Assembly: GCA_964555735.1 (NCBI GenBank)
Contig: CAZKTS010000375.1
Span: 1-10,065, forward strand
DNA: 10,065 nucleotides
Reading direction: 5' to 3'
Source of the DNA: CAZKTS01 sp964555735
GTDB taxonomy: Bacteria > Actinomycetota > Acidimicrobiia > IMCC26256 > PALSA-555
The notes below the pieces were generated by a model. It worked only from the letters and a program-made list of their open reading frames with translations, was not told where the DNA came from and did no database searches. Shown piece by piece: positions 1 to 6,549 of this stretch (position 1 is its first letter; every line of letters begins with the position of its first letter). The position numbers and the translations under genes are program-made.

Positions 1-1098
1 GCGCGAGAGGCGACGGACCGCGATCTCGCCGATCTCCTGGGCGACGGCCGACGCGTCGTCGGCCTGGCCGGTGCGCGAGAGCGCGACCGCGAGGATGATC
101 CCGGCGATGACGGCCTGGCGCCACGCCTCGGTGTTGATCCAGCGGTCGTAGACCGGGCTGATCATGGCCAGCGCGTCCTCGGGCCGGTCGGCGCCGACGA
201 GGAAGTCGGCGAGCAGCTGCCGGCACGAGTCGGTGATGGCGGCGTCGTCACCGAACTGGTGGATGCAGCGCCACAGCGCGTGCCCGGCCAGCTCGATCGC
301 CGCCGGGTGGTCACCCAGCCGTGACCACGCGAGCGCGAGCGTCACCTGCACCTCCATGCTCGTCGCCACCCACGAGTCGTACGCACGGTGGTGGTCCAGC
401 ACGTCGAGGAGCTCGATGTCCTCCAGCAGCGGCTCGCCGAGCCGGATCGCGGTCTCGAGCTCGCCCGCGTTCACCAGCGTCGACACGCAGTCGGCGATCG
501 GGCCGGGCAGGAAGAGGGAGAACGGCGGCTCGAACCACTCGAGCGCGAGCCGCGCGTAGCGGGTGGCCCGCTCGTAGTCGGGCGCGGCAGCGGCACGCTG
601 CGCGAGGTAGGCGGCGGCGCGCGACGCGGCGTACCCGACCGGCAGGTGGCCCTCACCTGCGAGCGCGACGTGCGCGGTCGCGAGCGCCGTGTGCTCCTCG
701 AGCTCGCCGTCGGCCATGAGCCGGCTCGCGCGCCAGACGACCGCGTCCTCGAGCACCCGGGCCCGTGGCGCGTCGCCGGGCCGAGGCTCGCCCGCGGCGG
801 CGGCGAGCGCGTCGAGGCGGTCGCTCACCCGCCCGAGCCCGGTGAGCAGGCCGTCGGCGGCGAGGCCTTCGGCGGCGTCGAACAGCGCGAGGAGCGCGCT
901 CGCGTAGGCGTCGGCCGGCGCCCGGCGGGGCGGTGGCGCCACGAACCGGATGGTCGACGCCAGATCCAGGTGGTCGACCACCCGCCGCAGGAGGGTGGTG
1001 AGCCGGGCCGGCGGCGTGGCCAGCGACCGCGGGTCGAGGCGCCCGAGGCGGGCCAGCTCGGCCCAGACGGCCATCACGGGGAGTCGTCGTCGTTCCAT
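1..1098 (-). CDS. Helical-repeat (TPR-like) protein of unknown function, C-terminus off the left edge
   Basis: An uninterrupted minus-strand frame runs from ATG at 1098 to the window edge, giving 366 codons with no stop, so the 3' end is missing. The translation begins MERRRLPVMAVWAELARLG. It is rich in Ala, Leu, Glu and Arg and consists of successive amphipathic helix pairs, for example around residues 125-150, 165-185, 205-225, 245-275 and 280-330. This is the look of tetratricopeptide or MalT-like solenoid repeats, which act as protein-interaction scaffolds in many actinobacterial regulators. I see no catalytic motif, signal peptide or membrane segment. Codon use matches the neighbours, with C or G at nearly all third positions. 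The gene starts 29 nt after the stop of the small zinc-type gene, so it may be the last visible member of the operon read from 3299. There is no clear Shine-Dalgarno; CATCGT lies 6 nt upstream and could be a weak leaderless -10. Function unknown. Confidence 0.8.
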   Translation of the reverse strand, partial: MERRRLPVMAVWAELARLGRLDPRSLATPPARLTTLLRRVVDHLDLASTIRFVAPPPRRAPADAYASALLALFDAAEGLAADGLLTGLGRVSDRLDALAAAAGEPRPGDAPRARVLEDAVVWRASRLMADGELEEHTALATAHVALAGEGHLPVGYAASRAAAYLAQRAAAAPDYERATRYARLALEWFEPPFSLFLPGPIADCVSTLVNAGELETAIRLGEPLLEDIELLDVLDHHRAYDSWVATSMEVQVTLALAWSRLGDHPAAIELAGHALWRCIHQFGDDAAITDSCRQLLADFLVGADRPEDALAMISPVYDRWINTEAWRQAVIAGIILAVALSRTGQADDASAVAQEIGEIAVRRLSR

Positions 1099-1127
1099 GC
1101 CCCGACGATGCCAGGGGGGTGTGACAG

Positions 1128-1331
1128 TCAGCCCTCGCCGCCCGAGTCCCCGCCACCGCTGCCATCCCCGGCCGCGCACCGGTCGTGGACGTTGGCCATC
1201 TTCCCGGTCGTCGCCGAGAAGGTCACGGTGCCGGGGTCCTCCCGGGTCACTGCCTCGCCGCACACCGAGCACTGGCCGAGCGGCGAGTCGCCGCTCTCCG
1301 ACGGGTTGCGGTGCGGCTGCTGCTGCGGCAT
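1128..1331 (-). CDS. Small Cys/His zinc-binding-type protein, 67 aa
   Basis: The 67-residue product begins MPQQQPHRNPSESGDSPLGQ and carries CSVCG at residues 21-25 and HDRC at 49-52. These provide a C-x2-C ... H-x2-C set (C21, C24, H49, C52), the layout of a single zinc knuckle or treble-clef-like site. The first 20 residues are polar and the tail after residue 55 is Gly/Ser/Asp-rich, so both ends are probably disordered around a core of about 35 residues. The ATG is chosen because AGGAG lies 8 nt upstream (CAGGAGAGCACCG before ATG). The gene sits 61 nt after the sulfatase stop and 29 nt before the helical-repeat gene on the same strand, which suggests cotranscription. A role in nucleic-acid or protein binding is possible, but I do not recognise a named family and assign no function. 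Confidence 0.65.
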   Translation of the reverse strand: MPQQQPHRNPSESGDSPLGQCSVCGEAVTREDPGTVTFSATTGKMANVHDRCAAGDGSGGGDSGGEG

Positions 1332-1392
1332 CGGTGCTCTCCTGCTCTCGGCGGGTGGGTCCCTCGGCGGCTGGGGTCGACGGGCGCGGCGA

Positions 1393-2862
1393 TCAGCCCG
1401 TGAACGGGCTCGGGTGGGGGCGGGCCGGCGCGGTGGCGAGGAACGGCCGCACGTGGCGCGCCATCATCTCCTCGACGACGGCCTTCGCCTGCGGATCGGC
1501 GACCAGGTTGACGTCCTCCGCCGGGTCGTCGGTGAGGTCGAAGAGCTGGCACGGCTCGAGCGCGTCCTCGTCGACCACCAGCTTGTGGGTCGGCGTCTCG
1601 AACGACGCGAAACCCCAGTTCTCGCTGATCGACACCTCGCGCGCGACCGGATCGTCGCCCTCGACGTAGCCGAGCAGCGAACGGCCGTCGCCGCCGGGGA
1701 CCGCGGCCGCACCGGCGATGGCGCGCACGGTGGCCGGCACGTCGACGTGCTCGACGAGATCGTCGACGACCCGCCCCGCCACACCTGCGGCCGCGCCGCC
1801 CGGCGGCCGCACGAGCAACGGCACGCGCACCGCGGGCTCGTAGAGCACGCACTTCGACATCATCCCGTGGTTGCCGCCCATCTCCCCATGGTCGCTCGTG
1901 TAGATGATCCACGTGTCGTCGAGCATCCCGCGCTCGTCGAGGGTGGCGATGATGCGGCCGACCGCGTCGTCGATGACCGAGACGTTGGCGGCGTACGCGA
2001 CGCGCATGGCCCGGATGGCGTCGTCGGTCATGGTGTCGGTGTCGGACAGGCCGAGGAAGGCACCGAGCAGCCGCCCGTAGCGGCCGGTGCCGTCGACATC
2101 GGGACGGCGGGTGGTGACCGGCATCGAGACGTCGACGTCGGCGTAGCGCTCGCGCGCGACGGCCGGCGCGTCCCACGGGTCGTGCGGACCGGGGAAGCCG
2201 ACGAAGGCGAAGAACGGCTCGTCGCGGTCGTAGCCGGCGATCCAGCGGGACGCGAGCTCGCCGTGCCAGGTGTCGATGTAGGCGTCGGGCGGCAGCGGCG
2301 ACGGCGTCGCGTCCCACATCGGGATGCGCTTGGTGGCGCCGCGCCCGCTCTCGCTCTCGCCCTGGTAGGCGCGGTCGCGGATGTGCTGCGCGTAGGTGGC
2401 GAGGATGCCGAGCGACTCGAGGTGGTCGGTGTAGGGGTTGCCGCTCACGCCGAACTTGTCGCCGGTCTCGTGGACCTCGGCGAAGCCGCGCTCGCGCATC
2501 TGCGGTTCGAAGTCGCGCACGTGTGCGCCGTCGGCCATCTCCTCGCGGGTGAGGTGGGCCTTGCCGAGCTGGACGGTGTGGTACCCCGCGTCGCGCAGCG
2601 CGTGGAGGTAGGTGGGAGAGCCGGGCGCCACCGCCTCCCAGTTCGTGTACACGCCGTGGTCGCGCACGTAGCGCTCGGTGAGGAAGGACGCGCGCGCCGG
2701 CATGCAGAGCGGCCCCTGGCAGCTCGTGCGCGAGAAGCGCACACCTTCGGCGGCGAGACGATCGAGGTTGGGGGTGAGCGCGCCGGCGTCGCCGGCGGCG
2801 CCGAGCACGTCGGCCCGGTGCTGGTCGGCCATGACCAGCACCACGTTGGGCGAGCGGCTCAC
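1393..2862 (-). CDS. Sulfatase (formylglycine-dependent, arylsulfatase/choline-sulfatase type)
   Basis: A 489-residue sulfatase of the alkaline phosphatase superfamily, predicted to hydrolyse sulfate esters (or related phospho/phosphono esters). Metal-ligand motif MADQHRAD is at residues 11-18 (D13, Q14). The activation signature C-x-P-x-R is CMPAR at 53-57, so Cys53 would become the catalytic formylglycine. GKAH (100-103), GPHDPW (225-230), SDHGEMGGNHG (323-333) and K337 supply the usual active-site His, Asp and Lys residues. The C-terminal FDLTDDPAEDVNLV is the typical sulfatase tail. The frame is open further upstream, but homology begins at GTG 2862, and this GTG overlaps the TGA of the preceding reductase gene (GTGA), implying translational coupling. 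There is no signal peptide, so the enzyme is probably cytoplasmic. No formylglycine-generating enzyme is encoded in the window. The substrate cannot be read from sequence; phosphonate monoester hydrolase is an alternative within the same fold. Confidence 0.93.
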   Translation of the reverse strand: MSRSPNVVLVMADQHRADVLGAAGDAGALTPNLDRLAAEGVRFSRTSCQGPLCMPARASFLTERYVRDHGVYTNWEAVAPGSPTYLHALRDAGYHTVQLGKAHLTREEMADGAHVRDFEPQMRERGFAEVHETGDKFGVSGNPYTDHLESLGILATYAQHIRDRAYQGESESGRGATKRIPMWDATPSPLPPDAYIDTWHGELASRWIAGYDRDEPFFAFVGFPGPHDPWDAPAVARERYADVDVSMPVTTRRPDVDGTGRYGRLLGAFLGLSDTDTMTDDAIRAMRVAYAANVSVIDDAVGRIIATLDERGMLDDTWIIYTSDHGEMGGNHGMMSKCVLYEPAVRVPLLVRPPGGAAAGVAGRVVDDLVEHVDVPATVRAIAGAAAVPGGDGRSLLGYVEGDDPVAREVSISENWGFASFETPTHKLVVDEDALEPCQLFDLTDDPAEDVNLVADPQAKAVVEEMMARHVRPFLATAPARPHPSPFTG

Positions 2863-3299
2863 GATGCCGGACGTCGCTCCAGCAGGACCACCGGGATCCG
2901 CCGGTCGGTGAGCGACTGGTAGTCGTTGTACTGGCCGCGGTTGATCTCGTTGGCGCGGGTCCACAGCCGCGCGCGCTCGTCGCCCTCGACGACCCGCGCT
3001 CGCACCGGGATGCGCTCGCGACCGATCTGGACCTCGACGTCGGGCTGCGCGACCAGGTTGTGGAACCACCCCGGGTGCTTGGGGTCACCGCCCTTCGAGG
3101 CCACGACCGCGAAGCTGTCGCCGTCGGGGACGTAGAGCAGAGCCGAGGTGCGGGCCTTGCCGGTCTTGCGCCCGACCGTGCGCAGCAGGAGCATCGGCCG
3201 ACCGCCGAGGCTGCGCCCGATGCGGCCGTCGGACTTCTCGTAGAGCCACTGGTGCACACCGAGCAGCGGGGTGAGCACCTTGATCATCGTTCGGTTCAC
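2859..3299 (-). CDS. F420H2-dependent nitroreductase/quinone reductase family protein (Ddn-like)
   Basis: A 146-residue protein matching the deazaflavin-dependent nitroreductase (Ddn, split-barrel FMN-binding-like) family of actinobacteria. Its members use reduced coenzyme F420 to reduce quinones or nitroaromatics. Diagnostic stretches are LRTVGRKTGKARTSALLYV (residues 39-57), then ASKGGDPKHPGWFHNL (67-82), which is the core of the family's F420-binding region; the C-terminal YNDYQSLTDRRIPVVLLE is also typical. The first residues include a short hydrophobic helix (MIKVLTPLLG) but no convincing signal peptide. The start is GTG 3299 rather than ATG 3287, because AGGGTG and a TAGGGT -10 box both lie directly before the GTG and nothing suitable precedes the ATG. 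It is first in the probable operon with the sulfatase, whose start overlaps its stop. Its occurrence implies that the host makes F420. Confidence 0.9.
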   Translation of the reverse strand: MNRTMIKVLTPLLGVHQWLYEKSDGRIGRSLGGRPMLLLRTVGRKTGKARTSALLYVPDGDSFAVVASKGGDPKHPGWFHNLVAQPDVEVQIGRERIPVRARVVEGDERARLWTRANEINRGQYNDYQSLTDRRIPVVLLERRPAS

Positions 3300-3305
3300 G
3301 GTGGC

Positions 3306-3311
3306 ACCCTA
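3306..3311 (-). promoter_or_regulatory. -10 box TAGGGT of a probable leaderless promoter for the Ddn-like gene
   Basis: TAGGGT on the minus strand ends 6 nt before GTG 3299, placing the expected transcription start at or within a base of the start codon. The overlapping AGGGTG could instead serve as a Shine-Dalgarno, so leaderless use is likely but not certain. It lies back to back with the plus-strand TAGCGT box at 3330. Confidence 0.5.
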
Positions 3312-3329
3312 GGCCGCGCCCCGCAGCGG

Positions 3330-3335
3330 TAGCGT
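3330..3335 (+). promoter_or_regulatory. -10 box TAGCGT of a probable leaderless promoter for the secreted hydrolase
   Basis: TAGCGT ends 6 nt before ATG 3342 and no Shine-Dalgarno-like purine run precedes that ATG. This is the arrangement of actinobacterial leaderless transcripts. The same hexamer is found before GTG 9194 and at 6181. Confidence 0.55.
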
Positions 3336-3341
3336 CGGCCG

Positions 3342-4472
3342 ATGCCGACCTCCACGACCCGCCGACTCCTCGCGGTGCTGGCCGTCGCCGCCTTGACGAC
3401 CGGCGCGGCCGCACTCGCACCCGCGGTGGCCCAGACGCAGCCCGTCGCACCGGGCGACGTCGGGCCGGGCACGCCCACGTACGCGGTCGGGCGGCGCACG
3501 ATCGAGGTCACGAGCGAGCCGGGGCGCACGCTCACCGCCGACGTCTGGTACCCGGCCGACGACGCCGCGGTCGCCGGCGTGGCGAAGTCCACGTACCAGT
3601 TCCCCGGTCTGCAGTACACGTCGACGGTCGCCTACGACTCGCCGCCGGTCTCGGCCGATGGGCCGTTCCCGCTCGTCGTGTACTCGCACGGGTCGGGCGG
3701 CCTCCGCTACGTCTCGGCCTTCCTCACCGAGGCGCTCGCGGCGCGGGGCTTCGTGGTGATCTCGGTCGACCACACCGGCAACACCGCGCTCGACACGTTC
3801 GCCGGCACCACGCTGCCGCGCAAGGAGATCGTGCGGCTGCGCCCGGCCGACATCCACGCCGAGATCGACGCCATGGCCGCGGCGTCGGCCGATCCCGCCG
3901 GCCCGTTCGCCGGCGCGGTCGACGCCGATCGCGTCGGGCTCGTCGGTCACTCCGCCGGAGGAACCGGCGTGCTGAAGACCGCGACGGCGGAAGGCGACGT
4001 GCTGGCCGACTCGCGGATCAAGGCCGTGGTCGGTCTCGCCGCGTACGGCGCGCCGGTCACCGACGCAGAGCTCGCGAGCATCGAGGTGCCGACCATGCTG
4101 ATCAGCGGCACGCTCGACGACGTCGTCCCGATCAAGCCCGAGACCGAGCGGCTGTGGAAGCAGCTCCGAAGCTCGGCCCCGCGCTACCGCGTCGACCTGA
4201 AGGGCGCGGGCCACCAGTCGTTCTCCGACGTCTGCCTCTACCAGCAGATCGTCGAGGCGACACCCGGGGTGGCCGAGCCGGTGGCGAAGGCCGTCGACGA
4301 CTTCGCCGCCGACGCGTGCCTGCCGAAGTTCCTGCCGATCGAGGACGCGCACCTCCTCATCGACCGGTACGCGATCGGGTTCCTCGAGCGCTTCGTGCAG
4401 GACGACAAGGCAGCGGAGAAGCTGCTGGAGCCCACGCGACCGAAGGTCGTCAGCGTCGACGTCGAACGCTGA
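3342..4472 (+). CDS. Secreted alpha/beta hydrolase (PAF-acetylhydrolase/dienelactone hydrolase-like)
   Basis: A 376-residue serine hydrolase, predicted to be exported. Residues 1-30 form a Sec-type signal peptide: basic TTRR, a hydrophobic core (LLAVLAVAALTTGAAAL) and a cleavage site AVA|QTQ after A30. The alpha/beta hydrolase motifs follow: YSHGSGG at 114-120 (oxyanion region), VGLVGHSAGG at 198-207 with nucleophile Ser204, SGTLDDVVP at 255-263 with probable acid Asp259, and GAGHQSF at 288-294 with His291. Cys298 and Cys326 could form a disulfide, consistent with export. The layout resembles platelet-activating-factor acetylhydrolase-like and polyester-hydrolase-like carboxylesterases; the substrate is unknown. 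ATG 3342 is preceded by TAGCGT rather than a Shine-Dalgarno. It is divergent from the Ddn-like gene with only 42 bp between starts, and the SnoaL-like gene lies 75 nt downstream. Confidence 0.9.
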   Translation: MPTSTTRRLLAVLAVAALTTGAAALAPAVAQTQPVAPGDVGPGTPTYAVGRRTIEVTSEPGRTLTADVWYPADDAAVAGVAKSTYQFPGLQYTSTVAYDSPPVSADGPFPLVVYSHGSGGLRYVSAFLTEALAARGFVVISVDHTGNTALDTFAGTTLPRKEIVRLRPADIHAEIDAMAAASADPAGPFAGAVDADRVGLVGHSAGGTGVLKTATAEGDVLADSRIKAVVGLAAYGAPVTDAELASIEVPTMLISGTLDDVVPIKPETERLWKQLRSSAPRYRVDLKGAGHQSFSDVCLYQQIVEATPGVAEPVAKAVDDFAADACLPKFLPIEDAHLLIDRYAIGFLERFVQDDKAAEKLLEPTRPKVVSVDVER

Positions 4473-4483
4473 CGCGAACGGCC

Positions 4484-4512
4484 CTTGCGCCGCCGGGTCG
4501 CGTGCCACAAGA
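4484..4512 (+). promoter_or_regulatory. Possible weak promoter for the SnoaL-like gene (TTGCGC-17-CAAGAT)
   Basis: In the 75-nt gap before the SnoaL-like gene, TTGCGC at 4484-4489 and CAAGAT at 4507-4512 are separated by 17 nt, the standard spacing. The -10 lacks the consensus first T. The gene may equally be read through from the hydrolase; no terminator hairpin is evident between them. Confidence 0.25.
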
Positions 4513-4547
4513 TCGCCCCACGGGTTCGACCACGAAGGGGGCTGACG

Positions 4548-4964
4548 ATGGCCGACGACCTGAAGGCGCTCGTCAAGAAGTTCAACGACGAGGTGCTGAG
4601 CAAGGGCAACCTCGACATGATCGACGAGGTCGTCGCCGACGACTTCGTCGAGCACCAGGCCGGACCGGGGATGCCGAGCGGCAAGGACGGGCTGCGGGCG
4701 TTCACCGAGACGTTCCGGGCCGCGTTCCCCGACCTGAAAGTCGACACCAAGGACCTCGTGGCCGAAGGCGACGAGGTGTGGGCCTACTCGACGATGAGCG
4801 GCACCCACACCGGCGAGTTCATGGGCATCCCGCCGACCGGCAAGAAGTTCGAGGTCTCCGGCTTCGACCGGGTCCGGTTCAAGGACGGCAAGGCCGTCGA
4901 GCACTGGGGCGTGTTCGAGGACATGTCGATGATGCAGCAGCTCGGCGTGATCCCGGAGATGTAG
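4548..4964 (+). CDS. SnoaL-like (NTF2-fold) ester cyclase/polyketide cyclase family protein
   Basis: A 138-residue NTF2-fold protein of the SnoaL-like type. Recognisable features are the N-terminal helix and pair FNDEVLSKGNLDMIDEVVADD, FVEHQAGPG with conserved His36, the helix FTETFRAAFPDL (52-63), DLVAEGDEVWAYSTMSGTHTG (69-89), GIPPTGKKFEVSGFDRVRF (93-111), and the tail EHWGVFEDMSMMQQLG (118-133) with Asp125. These are hallmarks of the SnoaL family. True SnoaL cyclises polyketide esters, but most genomic homologues have no known substrate and no polyketide genes are present here. The start is ATG 4548 because AAGGGGG lies just upstream; an in-frame start at 4485 would add about 21 residues that look non-homologous. 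Its stop lies 7 nt from the stop of the convergent PLP-enzyme gene. Confidence 0.9.
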   Translation: MADDLKALVKKFNDEVLSKGNLDMIDEVVADDFVEHQAGPGMPSGKDGLRAFTETFRAAFPDLKVDTKDLVAEGDEVWAYSTMSGTHTGEFMGIPPTGKKFEVSGFDRVRFKDGKAVEHWGVFEDMSMMQQLGVIPEM

Positions 4965-4971
4965 CGGGCGC

Positions 4972-6129
4972 TCACCGGGCGCGGAGCGCCGCGCCCATCC
5001 TGCCCACGATCTGCTCGAGGATCGCGCGCGACGTCGCGAAGTTGAAGCGCACGCACTGCCCGTAGCCCGCGCCGAACGGCGGGCCGTCGTTCAGCGCGAC
5101 CTTGGCGTCGTGGAGGAAGAACCCGGCCGGGTCGTCGAGGCCGAGCGCGCGGCAGTCGAGCCACGCGAGGTACGTGCCCTCGGGCGGCCGATAGTCGACG
5201 CCGGGCACATGGTCGGCGAACAGCGTGCCGAGGTGCGCCCGGTTGCCGTCGAGGTAGGCGACGACGTCACGCAGCCACGGACCGCCGTCGCGGTAGGCAG
5301 CCGTGGACGCGGCCACGCCGATCGGAACCGGGCCGGGCACCTGAAGGACGGGCAGCTCGCGCCAGTGCTTGGCGTCGGCATGGTTGCTCGTGATCACCTG
5401 TGCGCAGGGGAGCCCGGGGATGTTCCACGCCTTCGAGGCCGAGGTCACGGTGATCGTGTGGTCGGCCGTCGCTCGGGAGATGCCGGCGTACGGGACGTGG
5501 CGGTGGCCGGGGTACACGAGCGGCGCGTGCACCTCGTCGGCGAGGACGCGTGCGCCGTGGCGCTCGACGACGGCGGCGAGCGCGCCGAGCTCGTCGAGGG
5601 TGAAGACCCGTCCGGTCGGGTTGCTGGGCGAGAGCAGGACCACGAGCCCGGCGCCGGCGGCGAGTGCGGCATCGATCCCGTCGAGGTCCAGCGTGCGGCG
5701 GGCGCCGTCGTCGGCCATCGGCACCTCGACGATCGGGTGGCCGTGCAGGCCGATGACCTCGAAGAACGGCGGGTAGATCGGTGTGGGGGCCACGATCGGC
5801 GTGCCCGGCGCCAGCATCGTGTCGAGCACGCCGGCCACGCCGGCCATCACGTCGGCCACCGGGAAGATGCGCGGCGGCTCGACCTCCCAGCCGTAGCGGT
5901 CGGCGAGGAAGCCGGCGCACGCGCTCGTGAGCTCGGTGAGGTCGGCGGCGACGTACCCGAAGTCCTCCCGCTCGACGGCCTCCTGCACCGCGGTGCGCAC
6001 GGGCGGAGCGACGTCGAAGTCCATCTCCGCGACCCACGCTGCGAGCACGTCGGGCCCGTGCAGCGACCACTTCACCGTGCGGCGACGACGCAGCGCGTCG
6101 ATGTCCACGTCGTCGAAGGGGCTCCCCAC
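4972..6129 (-). CDS. MalY/PatB-type PLP-dependent C-S lyase or aminotransferase
   Basis: A 385-residue fold-type I PLP enzyme of aminotransferase class I/II, closest in look to the MalY/PatB cystathionine beta-lyase group. It begins FDDVDIDALRRRRTVKWSLH and has WVAEMDF at 32-38, an N-terminal pattern typical of MalY/PatB. Cofactor residues are visible: SPSNPTGRVF (167-176, Asn170), ADEVHAPLVY (197-206, Asp198) and TSASKAWNIPGL (229-240) with Schiff-base Lys233. The C-terminal VRFNFATSR (360-368) carries Arg361 for the substrate carboxylate. Likely activity is cleavage of cystathionine or other S-conjugated cysteines to a thiol, pyruvate and ammonia; an aminotransferase role cannot be excluded. 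The frame is open up to 6240, but GTG 6129 is preferred. TAGGGT ends 7 nt before it, and the extra upstream residues are Arg/Pro-rich with no homology look. Confidence 0.9.
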   Translation of the reverse strand: MGSPFDDVDIDALRRRRTVKWSLHGPDVLAAWVAEMDFDVAPPVRTAVQEAVEREDFGYVAADLTELTSACAGFLADRYGWEVEPPRIFPVADVMAGVAGVLDTMLAPGTPIVAPTPIYPPFFEVIGLHGHPIVEVPMADDGARRTLDLDGIDAALAAGAGLVVLLSPSNPTGRVFTLDELGALAAVVERHGARVLADEVHAPLVYPGHRHVPYAGISRATADHTITVTSASKAWNIPGLPCAQVITSNHADAKHWRELPVLQVPGPVPIGVAASTAAYRDGGPWLRDVVAYLDGNRAHLGTLFADHVPGVDYRPPEGTYLAWLDCRALGLDDPAGFFLHDAKVALNDGPPFGAGYGQCVRFNFATSRAILEQIVGRMGAALRAR

Positions 6130-6136
6130 GCGCAGG

Positions 6137-6142
6137 ACCCTA
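6137..6142 (-). promoter_or_regulatory. -10 box TAGGGT of a probable leaderless promoter for the PLP enzyme
   Basis: TAGGGT on the minus strand ends exactly 7 nt before GTG 6129, and no Shine-Dalgarno sequence lies between. The same hexamer occurs at the same kind of distance before GTG 3299. This placement decides the start choice for the PLP-enzyme gene. Confidence 0.55.
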
Positions 6143-6180
6143 GGGCGCGGAATTCTCGGGGACACGCGCGACCGCGGGCG

Positions 6181-6186
6181 TAGCGT
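6181..6186 (+). promoter_or_regulatory. -10 box TAGCGT, likely promoter of the 91-aa gene with a 5' leader
   Basis: TAGCGT is identical to the hexamers before ATG 3342 and GTG 9194. Here no start codon follows at 6-7 nt. If transcription starts about 7 nt downstream, the RNA would begin near 6193-6194, at the first base of the tandem repeat, with a leader of about 74 nt before GTG 6267. I see no clear -35. Confidence 0.4.
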
Positions 6187-6192
6187 TGGTGC

Positions 6193-6222
6193 GTCCATCA
6201 CCGCGAGGTCCATCACCGCGAG
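6193..6222 (+). repeat. Perfect 15-bp tandem duplication in the leader
   Basis: GTCCATCACCGCGAG occurs at 6193-6207 and again, immediately adjacent and without mismatch, at 6208-6222. Each copy contains TCACC (6198-6202 and 6213-6217), which is complementary to GGTGA at 6225-6229 in the adjacent Shine-Dalgarno. Either copy could therefore pair with and mask that ribosome site. The second copy also supplies the start of the AGGAGGTG motif. Confidence 0.85.
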
Positions 6223-6249
6223 GAGGTGAGCGCCATGCAACCAACCTGA
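6221..6249 (+). promoter_or_regulatory. Strong Shine-Dalgarno and 4-codon upstream ORF (MQPT, stop)
   Basis: AGGAGGTG at 6221-6228 is a full complement of the 16S 3' end and the strongest ribosome site I see in the window. Six nt later ATG 6235 opens CAA CCA ACC then TGA (6247-6249), so only four residues are encoded; a GTG at 6226 in the same frame would add three. The stop lies 17 nt before GTG 6267 of the next gene. A role in translational coupling or control of that gene is inference. Confidence 0.5.
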
Positions 6250-6266
6250 ACCGAGAGGAGAGTCCC

Positions 6267-6542
6267 GTGTACCGCTTCTACGTCCGCAAGTTCCTGAACC
6301 GCCGCGGCCATCACGCCGCGGCCTACGTGTACGCCGTCGTCGAGCAGGCTCGTGACGACGACGCGTACACCGACGACCCCACCTTCGAGCTCACCGACTG
6401 CTTCCGGCGCGTGGAGCTCGAGTTCCCGCTCGGCTCGGCGGCCGACCGTGCCAACTCGGTGCGCAAGGCCCGGCTGCTCGCCGAGGCCGCCGTGGGCTTC
6501 GCCGACGCGCTGGAGGCCGAGGCCGAGCGCCGCGCTGGCTAG
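6267..6542 (+). CDS. Small protein of unknown family, 91 aa
   Basis: The product begins MYRFYVRKFLNRRGHHAAAY (GTG start) and I do not recognise a family. The N-terminal third is basic and aromatic (YRFYVRKFLNRRGHH) and reads as a beta-strand. The middle, around residues 32-55, is acidic then strand-like (DPTFELTDCFRRVELEFPLG). The C-terminal third (from about residue 60) is a long Ala/Glu/Arg helix. There is one Cys (residue 45), no membrane segment and no signal peptide. Third codon positions are almost all G or C, supporting genuine coding. GTG 6267 is preceded by GAGAGGAG at 6 nt spacing, so it is preferred over TTG 6186, which would translate through the repeat. A nitrobindin-like gene follows 64 nt downstream on the same strand. 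Confidence 0.75.
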   Translation: MYRFYVRKFLNRRGHHAAAYVYAVVEQARDDDAYTDDPTFELTDCFRRVELEFPLGSAADRANSVRKARLLAEAAVGFADALEAEAERRAG

Positions 6543-6549
6543 CCTCGCG

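Noticed and set aside
388..2922. A stop-free plus-strand frame of about 844 codons antisense to the helical-repeat, zinc-type and sulfatase genes
   Set aside because: Its translation is dominated by Arg, Gly, Val, Glu and His with no domain. It is the mirror frame of high-GC coding DNA, and the minus-strand genes beneath have clear motifs.
3309..4904. A long minus-strand open frame of about 531 codons opposite the secreted hydrolase and SnoaL-like genes
   Set aside because: The composition is that of an antisense shadow, while the plus-strand frames have a signal peptide, a catalytic triad and SnoaL motifs.
6130..6240. N-terminal extension of the PLP enzyme back to 6240
   Set aside because: It would translate the promoter boxes, the tandem repeat and the mini-ORF region into low-complexity residues. 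Family homology starts right after GTG 6129.
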